Shown in pieces: positions 1-5,319 of a stretch of 10,351 bases of DNA (positions within the stretch are counted from its first letter, which is position 1; the number at the start of each line of letters is the position of its first letter). The DNA is from Gammaproteobacteria bacterium. Lineage in GTDB: Bacteria; Pseudomonadota; Gammaproteobacteria; Xanthomonadales; Xanthomonadaceae. A program made the position numbers and the translations under genes. A model generated the notes under the pieces. It had not been told where the DNA came from, did no database searches, and worked only from the letters and a program-made list of their open reading frames with translations. The stretch covers positions 1 through 10,351 of the forward strand of contig JAPLSI010000060.1 in the NCBI GenBank assembly GCA_026398715.1. Reading direction: 5' to 3'.

Positions 1-678
1 GTTCCGATGATTTCCTCGCCGGTGGCGGGCTTCGTGCTTGGCGTGCTGATCATGGGCTTGCTGATGGCGATCATCAGCAGCATGAACAACGCCGGCGGCT
101 GGCTCGGCCGCATCTCGCGCCCGCGCTGGGTGAATGCGCTGTTCGGCAAGGCGCAGATCGGCAGCGCGGCCTACATGGGCCTGGCCCATGGCATGAATGA
201 TGCGCAGAAGACGATGGGCATCATTGCCCTGGCGATCTTCGGCGCGCAGGCATCGGGAACGCTGGACACACTACCGTCGTGGCTGGGCTTCCTGCATCCC
301 GACGGCGGCAAGGATGGCATCGACAGCTGGATCATCGTGACCTGCGGCCTGGTGATGGCGGCCGGCACCGCGATGGGCGGCTGGCGGATCATCAAGACCC
401 TGGGCCACAAGATGGTGAAACTGCATCCGATCAACGGCTTCGCCGCGGAGACGAGTTCTGCATCGATCCTGGCGCTGGCCGCGCACTTCGGCATGCCGGT
501 GTCCACCACGCACAGCATCTCGACCGCGATCATGGGCGTGGGCTTCGCCAAGAATCCGCACACGGTCAGGCTGACCGTGATCGAGCGAATCCTGTGGGCG
601 TGGATTTTGACCATTCCGGCCGCAGGCGGAATCGCCTGGGGCCTGGTGCGCCTGCTGAAGAATTACGGGTTCGCGTAA
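1..678 (+). CDS. pit: PiT-family inorganic phosphate transporter, C-terminal part (5' end outside window)
   Basis: Inner-membrane low-affinity phosphate permease of the PiT/PHO4 family (PF01384), known to move phosphate or metal-phosphate with cations. The frame is open from base 1, so the start lies upstream; 225 residues are visible and the N-terminal half is missing. Counting from the Met at base 7, the family signature AHGMNDAQKTMG is at residues 60-71. The second conserved block, HPINGFAAETS then GMPVSTTHS, is at about 140-170. Hydrophobic stretches near 5-25, 105-125, 150-180 and 195-215 fit membrane helices. The protein ends KNYGFA with a TAA stop, and a REP palindrome follows 2 bp later. 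A PhoU-like DUF47 gene often precedes such transporters, but that side is not visible. Family assignment is very secure; the ion specificity cannot be told from sequence. Confidence 0.95.
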   Translation, partial: VPMISSPVAGFVLGVLIMGLLMAIISSMNNAGGWLGRISRPRWVNALFGKAQIGSAAYMGLAHGMNDAQKTMGIIALAIFGAQASGTLDTLPSWLGFLHPDGGKDGIDSWIIVTCGLVMAAGTAMGGWRIIKTLGHKMVKLHPINGFAAETSSASILALAAHFGMPVSTTHSISTAIMGVGFAKNPHTVRLTVIERILWAWILTIPAAGGIAWGLVRLLKNYGFA

Positions 679-680
679 TT

Positions 681-704
681 CATCGCGGCCGAGGCCGCTC
701 CCAC
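681..704 (-). repeat. REP-type palindrome between convergent genes
   Basis: The element fills almost the whole 30-bp gap between the phosphate transporter stop and the stop of the convergent orphan gene. The arms GCGGCC (685-690) and GGCCGC (693-698) pair around GA. Read on the minus strand, the element starts with the tetranucleotide GTGG, followed by GAGCGGCC. This foot-plus-stem form is the hallmark of REP sequences mobilised by RAYT (TnpA-REP) transposases in Pseudomonas, Xanthomonas and Stenotrophomonas. Only one copy is visible, so repetition is inferred from resemblance to known REPs. It may also act as a weak two-way terminator, although no U-tract is present. Confidence 0.65.
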
Positions 705-708
705 GGGC

Positions 709-1116
709 TTAAAGCAGATCGCCGCCCGCGGAAAGCACGCGCTCGAGGTTGTCGCCGACGCCGCCGATTTCCAGGATCAACCGGTCCACTTCGGCCGGCG
801 TGAGGCTGTCGTAGGGACGGTTCTCGCACAGTTGCAGGTAGGGCACGGAATCGAGTTCGCCAACGGCCATGTAGCCGACGCGGCTTTGCCAGTTGAAGGC
901 CAGCATGCGGCGTGCGTCCAGCCCGGTCATCGGCGCGATGACGGTGCTGACGCGCAGGAACTTGCGACCGTCGTCGTCCTCGATCTCGGCCAGGAAGATG
1001 CTCTGGTGGCGACGCCCCTGGTCAAGCGAGAGTTCGACGCAGACCATGTAGGGTTCGCGCGCGGTGATCTTGTGGTCGCCCTGGATGGCGCTGCGGATTT
1101 GTTCGAAATTCTGCAT
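709..1116 (-). CDS. Conserved-looking hypothetical protein, 135 aa, possibly YbjN-like or secretion-chaperone-like fold
   Basis: I do not recognise this protein with certainty. It is a small soluble protein with no signal peptide or membrane segment. It is acidic towards the C-terminus and begins MQNFEQIRSAIQ. A central stretch rich in beta-type residues (about 22-90: VCVELSL, HQSIFLAEI, KFLRVSTVIAP, VGYMAVGEL) is followed by a C-terminal helix with TPAEVDRLILEIGGVGDNLE at about 106-125. A helix, beta sheet, helix layout with a late D-x-L-E recalls the YbjN / type III secretion chaperone-like fold, but this is only an impression. An AGGA Shine-Dalgarno (complement of 1122-1125) sits 5 bases before the ATG. 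The normal start, the ribosome site and sensible protein composition support a real gene. It converges on the transporter and diverges from the alkyltransferase-like gene. Confidence 0.8.
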   Translation of the reverse strand: MQNFEQIRSAIQGDHKITAREPYMVCVELSLDQGRRHQSIFLAEIEDDDGRKFLRVSTVIAPMTGLDARRMLAFNWQSRVGYMAVGELDSVPYLQLCENRPYDSLTPAEVDRLILEIGGVGDNLERVLSAGGDLL

Positions 1117-1153
1117 GGGTATCCTGCCGTTGTGTGTCGTATCCTAAACCGCC

Positions 1154-1492
1154 ATGCCCGGAAAGTCTGCCGCCGACCGTATTCTTGCCGCCATCCGGGC
1201 CGTTCCGCGCGGCGAAGTGGCCGGTTATGGCGAAATTGCTCGCCGCGCCGGGCTGCCGGGTCGCGCACGCATGGTGGCGCGCCTGCTTTCGGAAAATGAC
1301 GACCCCAAGCTTCCCTGGCACCGCATCCTGCGCTCGGACGGCCGCATCGCCTTTCCCGAGGACCATCCGCATTTCAGCGAACAGCAGCAGCGGCTGCGCG
1401 CCGAAGGCGTGGACGTGCGCAATGGCCGGGTGAAGGGCCTGAAGGCGGCGGCTACGCTGGATGAAATACTTTGGGCGCCGCCGGGGCGGTGA
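1154..1492 (+). CDS. Alkyltransferase-like protein (ATL), MGMT DNA-binding domain without the acceptor cysteine
   Basis: A 112-residue protein made only of the DNA-binding domain of O6-alkylguanine-DNA alkyltransferases (PF01035). In true transferases the motif is PCHR; here residues 54-57 are PWHR, so the alkyl-accepting cysteine is a tryptophan and methyl transfer is not expected. This is the ATL signature, as in E. coli YbaZ (LPWHR). ATLs bind O6-alkylguanine and hand it to nucleotide excision repair. The other elements are intact: the base-rotating tyrosine at Y25 in EVAGYGEIA, and the arginine finger at R39 within GRARMV. The C-terminal region LRAEGVDV follows as in the family. An in-frame TAA at 1145-1147 leaves ATG 1154 as the natural start, yet no Shine-Dalgarno is visible, so translation may be leaderless. 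The rhomboid gene begins 70 bp downstream. Confidence 0.93.
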   Translation: MPGKSAADRILAAIRAVPRGEVAGYGEIARRAGLPGRARMVARLLSENDDPKLPWHRILRSDGRIAFPEDHPHFSEQQQRLRAEGVDVRNGRVKGLKAAATLDEILWAPPGR

Positions 1493-1528
1493 ATCGGTAT
1501 CGTGAGCCGGGCGCCGCGCGGCAGGCGC

Positions 1529-1534
1529 TATCAT
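1529..1534 (+). promoter_or_regulatory. Possible -10 element upstream of the rhomboid gene
   Basis: TATCAT matches five of six bases of the sigma70 -10 consensus. It would place a transcript start near 1541, just before the Shine-Dalgarno. No good -35 box is visible at the usual distance, so this is weak. Confidence 0.22.
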
Positions 1535-1547
1535 TGCTTGTCGAACC

Positions 1548-1552
1548 AGGAG
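1548..1552 (+). promoter_or_regulatory. Ribosome binding site fixing the GTG start of the rhomboid gene
   Basis: AGGAG lies 10 bases before GTG 1563. An in-frame TGA at 1503-1505, with no ATG, GTG or TTG in between, leaves this GTG as the only upstream start. Confidence 0.7.
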
Positions 1553-1562
1553 TTCCAGCACC

Positions 1563-2237
1563 GTGAATCCCTTGCCGCCGGTCACCAAGTACCTGCTTAT
1601 CGCCATGGCCGTCGGGTTCGGACTGCAGGCCATCATCGGCCAGGAAGTGATGCGCTACTGGTTTGCCCTGTGGCCCTGGGGTGAGTTCTATGCCGGCATG
1701 GGCGCCGACGGACTTCCGGTCAACGTGGGCTTCCAACCCTGGCAGTTGGTCACCTACGGCTTCCTGCACGGCGATTTCTTCCACATCCTGTTCAACGGCA
1801 TCGCGCTCTACCAGTTCGGCGCCCGCGTCGAGATGACGCTGGGTTCGCGCAGGTTCACGCAGTTCTTCTTCACTTGCATGGTCGGCGCCGGCCTGTGCCA
1901 GCTGATAGTGGTTACCGTGATGATGAATCATGGCGGCGGTGTGTTTCCGACCGTGGGCGCATCGGGCGGCATCTATGGCGTGTTGCTGGCCTATGGGCTG
2001 ATGTTCCCGCGCGAACGGGTGATGCTGATCATCCCGCCCATTCCGATGTCGGCGCGCACGCTGGTCATCGTGTTCGGCGTGATCTCGCTGGTGGCAGGGG
2101 TGACCGGCACGATGCAGGGCATCGCCCACTTCGCGCACCTGGGCGGGATGCTGTTCGGCTGGTTGCTGCTGCGCTACTGGCGCGGACTGCCGCCGTTCAC
2201 GAAGAAACGGCCTCCGGGTCCGCGCCTGGTGCGCTGA
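1563..2237 (+). CDS. Rhomboid-family intramembrane serine protease
   Basis: A 224-residue polytopic membrane protein of the rhomboid family (PF01694), which cleaves transmembrane segments of other proteins within the bilayer. The catalytic serine is S134 in GASGG (132-136) and the partner histidine is H192 in HFAHLGGMLFGW (189-200). The HxxxN motif of the oxyanion region is present as H74 to N78 in HGDFFHILFNG. Six hydrophobic segments can be seen, near residues 8-26, 60-85, 98-121, 131-148, 165-183 and 188-204. This fits the compact six-helix bacterial core without extra domains. The tail PPFTKKRPPGPRLVR is basic and probably cytoplasmic. Start is GTG with an AGGAG site. It follows the alkyltransferase-like gene by 70 bp, which allows co-transcription, and converges on rapA. 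The natural substrate cannot be inferred. Confidence 0.95.
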   Translation: MNPLPPVTKYLLIAMAVGFGLQAIIGQEVMRYWFALWPWGEFYAGMGADGLPVNVGFQPWQLVTYGFLHGDFFHILFNGIALYQFGARVEMTLGSRRFTQFFFTCMVGAGLCQLIVVTVMMNHGGGVFPTVGASGGIYGVLLAYGLMFPRERVMLIIPPIPMSARTLVIVFGVISLVAGVTGTMQGIAHFAHLGGMLFGWLLLRYWRGLPPFTKKRPPGPRLVR

Positions 2238-2259
2238 GTTTCGCTTCTGCTCGAGGGTG

Positions 2260-2281
2260 TGCGCCGCGCCTCAGCGGCGCA
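2260..2281. terminator. Hairpin at the rhomboid/rapA convergent junction
   Basis: TGCGCCGC (2260-2267) pairs fully with GCGGCGCA (2274-2281) around a six-base loop. The loop includes the rapA stop codon (complement of 2271-2273). The 33-bp gap between the two convergent stops has no other structure. There is no T-tract on either strand, so classical intrinsic termination is uncertain; it may instead protect the 3' ends of both messages. Confidence 0.4.
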
Positions 2282-5132
2282 GTGAAAGGAAATCCGCGCT
2301 GGTAACCAGCCGGATCGAGTCGAGCCTGGGTCGCGCATTCGGCAACACGGCCAGCAACTGGTCGCGCTCGTCGCGCAGCGCCTGGATTTCCTGCGGGCGA
2401 ACCGACGGATTGATCTGCGCCAGCGCTTCGATGCGCAGTATCTCGGCATCGAGCATGGCCGAGGCCCGGGCCAGCGCCTGTTGCGCATGCGCTGCGCACT
2501 GGATGTCGCCTTGCAAACGCGCCTGTTCCAGCATCGGCGGAACCAGCGCGGCGAGCACTTTTCGCATCGGTGAAATATCGTACTGGCGATCGCCTGCGCG
2601 CACGCTGGCGCGTTCGTTCGGCGCGAAATCCGCGCGGTGTTGCAGCTTGCTGTCGACCGCCACCGTCACCGGCAAGGGCGGAAGGAAGCGTTCGACGTTC
2701 AAGCGGCGATGGGCGACGCACTCAAGCACGAACACGGCCTCGAGGATCGCGGTGCGCGGCGGCAGGCTGTCGTCCACCAGGAACGCAGCATTGCCGGTTT
2801 CACCGGAGGCCAGCATTTCCTGCGCCGACAGCAACAGCGGATGGTCGGCACGCAGGTACAGCAGGTCGTCGCGGGCCAGTGCGGTGGCGCGGTCGAAGGT
2901 TGCCGAGCGCGGGCCGGCCTTGAATTCCTCGAAGCCTTCCGTGGTCAGGTATTCGGGGTCGAGCAACCACAGTTGCGGGCCCAGCGCCTCGCCGTGGATG
3001 CCGAAGGCTTCCAGCAGGCGCAGCGGGTAATCGTCGTGGCTCTGGTCGAGGTCGTCGTGCTGCAGGGAGGAAAGCAGCTCGCCTTCGGCCGTACCGCGGC
3101 GGCTGCCGAGTTCCAGCAGGCGATCGCGGCCCGATGCGATCAGCGCGGCCAGTTCGGCATGGGTGGCGCGCGAGCGCTGGATCATGTCGTCCAACCCGGC
3201 GTCGCGCGCGTCAACGTCCTGGCCGACCAGTTGCAGCAATTCCTCGCCAAAGCGGCGCAGCAGTTCGCGGCCATCAGCGACCACGTGCGTGAAGGCATCC
3301 AGGCCTTCGTGCATCCAGCGCATCAGCACTTCCTGCGGACTGCCGGCGACGGCGGCGACGTGCAGGTGCACTTCGCCGCGCTGGCCGATGCGGTCCAGGC
3401 GACCGATCCGTTGTTCCAGCATGTCGGGATGGAAGGGCAGGTCCCAGAAGATCAGGTGTTGCGCAAACTGGAAGTTGCGGCCTTCCGCGCCGATTTCGGA
3501 GGCGATGAGCAGGCGCGCGCCTTCGGGGTCGGCGAAGTAGGCGGCGTTGCGATCGCGCTGCAGCAGGTTCATGTCTTCGTGGAAGCGTGCGACAGCAAGG
3601 CCGCTGCGCAGGCGCAGGGCCTCTTCCAGCGCCTGCACCTTGGCGCGCGTGCGGCACAACAGCAGTGCCTTGGCCGGCGCGATTTCATCGAGCTTGGCCA
3701 GCAGCCAGTCGGTGCGCGGATCGTTCTTGTAATCGTGCTCGGGTTCGTCTTCCAGGTCGCCCAGGTCGTGGTCGAACTCGGCGCGCAATCGACCGGACAG
3801 GGACATCTCGTCGCCTTCGGGCAACAGGTCCACATGCGCGATGCGCTGCGGGAATCCGCCCACGGCGGCGCGCCGGTTGCGAATCATCACGCGGCCTGTG
3901 CCATGGCGATCGATCAGGTCGGACAGAAGGCCGTCGCGCGCTTCTTCGTCGCCTTCGGCGATGCGCGCCAGGCGATGGGCGAGGGCGTCGCCCTGTTCGG
4001 GGAAAAACGGCGCGAGGGTTTCGATGTCGCCCGTGGTCAGGCCTTCGCTGGCCAATAGCCGTTCCGCCAACGCCGACAATGCGACGTACTTGCGTTGTTC
4101 GTCGACGAAATCGGGCAGGCTGGTGTAACGCGCCGGATCGAGCAGGCGCAGGCGCGCGAAATGGCCGCCCAGTCCGAGTTGTTCGGGCGTTGCCGTCAAC
4201 AGCAGCAAGGCCGGCGTTTGCGCGGCGAGCGATTCGACCAGTTGGTAGGACGGGCTGCTCGCTTCCTGGCTCCAGGTCAGGTGATGGGCTTCATCCACCA
4301 GCAGCAGGTCCCAGTTGGCGTCGAGCGCCTGCTGCGCGCGGCGTTCGTGGCTTGCCAGCCAGTCCACCGAGGCGATGACCAGTTGTTCGTCGTCGAAGGG
4401 ATTGCGTCCGTCGCCGTTGCTGCGCGGCGCATCCATTTCCAGCGACTCGCAGCGTTCTTCATCGTAGATGGCGAAGGGCAGGTTGAAGCGTCGCAGCAGT
4501 TCGACGAACCATTGGTTGACCAGGCTTTCGGGCAGCAATACCAGCACGCGCTGTGCGCGACCGCTGGCGATCAACTGCGACGTGACCAGGCACGCTTCGA
4601 TGGTCTTGCCCAGGCCGACTTCATCGGCCAGCAGCAGGCGCGGGATTCGACGTCCTGCCGCGACTTCGGCTACTCGCAGCTGGTGTGGAATCAGGTCGAT
4701 GCGCGCGCCCAGCACGCCCCAGGCCGGATGCGCGCGCGCCTTGGCGCGGCGGTCGAGCATTTCACGACGCAACTCGAAGCGGTCGTTGCGGTCGAGGCGA
4801 CCGGCCAGCAGCCGCGCGTCGGCCTGCGACACCGGTTGTTCAGCATCGAGCTCGCCTTCGGCAAAACATTCGGCCCCGCAGAAATACCGGATCAGCCCGC
4901 CATCCACTTCGAAGCGTTCGATGACCTTGCCTACGCCGTCCACTTGCACGCGGTCGCCCGCGCGAAAAGCGGCGCGCAACAAGGGCGCACTGCCGATCGC
5001 ATAGTGGCGCAGCATGCCCGACCCGGTGAAGACGATCTGCACCTGGCGACCGGCAAGCCGCAGCACGGTGCCGAGGCCGAGTTCGGGTTCGGCGCTGCTG
5101 AACCAACGTTGTCCGGGCCGGAATTCGAGCAT
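2271..5132 (-). CDS. rapA: RNA polymerase-associated protein RapA (HepA), SWI2/SNF2-type ATPase
   Basis: RapA binds core RNA polymerase and uses ATP to recycle it after transcription. From ATG 5132 the product is 953 aa; E. coli RapA is 968. The N-terminal Tudor-like region begins MLEFRPGQRW, then AEPELGLGTV, as in E. coli. Helicase lobe 1 has the Walker A motif DEVGLGKT (170-177), RRFNLPFA (214-221), DEAH box (280-283) and LLTATPEQLG (311-320). Lobe 2 has RFHEDMNLLQRDR (516-528), SEIGAEGRNFQFA (545-557) and QRIGRLDRIGQ (574-584). The RapA-specific C-terminal half follows, with RFLPPLPV and a final RLDSIRLV block. All motifs are intact. The start is debatable: TTG 5147 has a well placed AAGGA, while ATG 5132 agrees better with the family's N-terminus. 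The upstream M13 peptidase gene is separated by a strong terminator, so rapA probably has its own promoter. Confidence 0.97.
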   Translation of the reverse strand: MLEFRPGQRWFSSAEPELGLGTVLRLAGRQVQIVFTGSGMLRHYAIGSAPLLRAAFRAGDRVQVDGVGKVIERFEVDGGLIRYFCGAECFAEGELDAEQPVSQADARLLAGRLDRNDRFELRREMLDRRAKARAHPAWGVLGARIDLIPHQLRVAEVAAGRRIPRLLLADEVGLGKTIEACLVTSQLIASGRAQRVLVLLPESLVNQWFVELLRRFNLPFAIYDEERCESLEMDAPRSNGDGRNPFDDEQLVIASVDWLASHERRAQQALDANWDLLLVDEAHHLTWSQEASSPSYQLVESLAAQTPALLLLTATPEQLGLGGHFARLRLLDPARYTSLPDFVDEQRKYVALSALAERLLASEGLTTGDIETLAPFFPEQGDALAHRLARIAEGDEEARDGLLSDLIDRHGTGRVMIRNRRAAVGGFPQRIAHVDLLPEGDEMSLSGRLRAEFDHDLGDLEDEPEHDYKNDPRTDWLLAKLDEIAPAKALLLCRTRAKVQALEEALRLRSGLAVARFHEDMNLLQRDRNAAYFADPEGARLLIASEIGAEGRNFQFAQHLIFWDLPFHPDMLEQRIGRLDRIGQRGEVHLHVAAVAGSPQEVLMRWMHEGLDAFTHVVADGRELLRRFGEELLQLVGQDVDARDAGLDDMIQRSRATHAELAALIASGRDRLLELGSRRGTAEGELLSSLQHDDLDQSHDDYPLRLLEAFGIHGEALGPQLWLLDPEYLTTEGFEEFKAGPRSATFDRATALARDDLLYLRADHPLLLSAQEMLASGETGNAAFLVDDSLPPRTAILEAVFVLECVAHRRLNVERFLPPLPVTVAVDSKLQHRADFAPNERASVRAGDRQYDISPMRKVLAALVPPMLEQARLQGDIQCAAHAQQALARASAMLDAEILRIEALAQINPSVRPQEIQALRDERDQLLAVLPNARPRLDSIRLVTSADFLSLRR

Positions 5133-5156
5133 GTCAGCGCCAGTCAAAACATTCCA

Positions 5157-5161
5157 TCCTT
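5157..5161 (-). promoter_or_regulatory. Shine-Dalgarno that favours an alternative TTG start for rapA
   Basis: On the minus strand AAGGA (complement of 5157-5161) lies 9 bases before an in-frame TTG (5147-5145) and 24 bases before ATG 5132. The ATG itself has no site. If TTG is used, the protein gains five residues (MTGAD) before MLEF. Confidence 0.45.
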
Positions 5162-5176
5162 GAAAGCTACCCCGTA

Positions 5177-5182
5177 ATGATA
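5177..5182 (-). promoter_or_regulatory. Possible -10 element for rapA
   Basis: On the minus strand TATCAT (complement of 5177-5182) matches five of six -10 bases and lies in the gap between the M13 terminator and rapA, where a rapA promoter is expected. It would start transcription near 5170. No convincing -35 is visible. The rest of 5183-5262 shows nothing recognisable. Confidence 0.25.
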
Positions 5183-5262
5183 CCGTCCCGGAGCCACGAA
5201 GATTGCACTGCATCCAGCCGCACACCGGCAGTTCAGCTTGCGCCTGGGCTGGAATCGCGCAC

Positions 5263-5293
5263 AAAAAAAGACGGCCCGGTTACCCGGGCCGTC
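5263..5293 (-). terminator. Strong intrinsic terminator of the M13 peptidase gene
   Basis: GACGGCCCGG (5270-5279) pairs over ten bases with CCGGGCCGTC (5284-5293) around TTAC. Read on the minus strand, the stem is followed directly by seven T (complement of 5263-5269). It lies 26 bases after the peptidase TAA. The uninterrupted GC-rich stem and T-tract make this a textbook rho-independent terminator acting leftward, isolating rapA from peptidase transcription. Confidence 0.93.
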
Positions 5294-5319
5294 GCTTGTT
5301 TTGCCGGGCTGGTGGTCTA

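Noticed and set aside
2637..4058. A 473-codon open frame opposite rapA.
   Set aside because: Its translation is Gln-, Ala- and Val-rich without motifs, while the other strand encodes an intact RapA helicase.
5133..5264. N-terminal extension of RapA by 44 residues to ATG 5264.
   Set aside because: That start lies inside the T-tract of the peptidase terminator, and the extra residues have no counterpart in RapA proteins.
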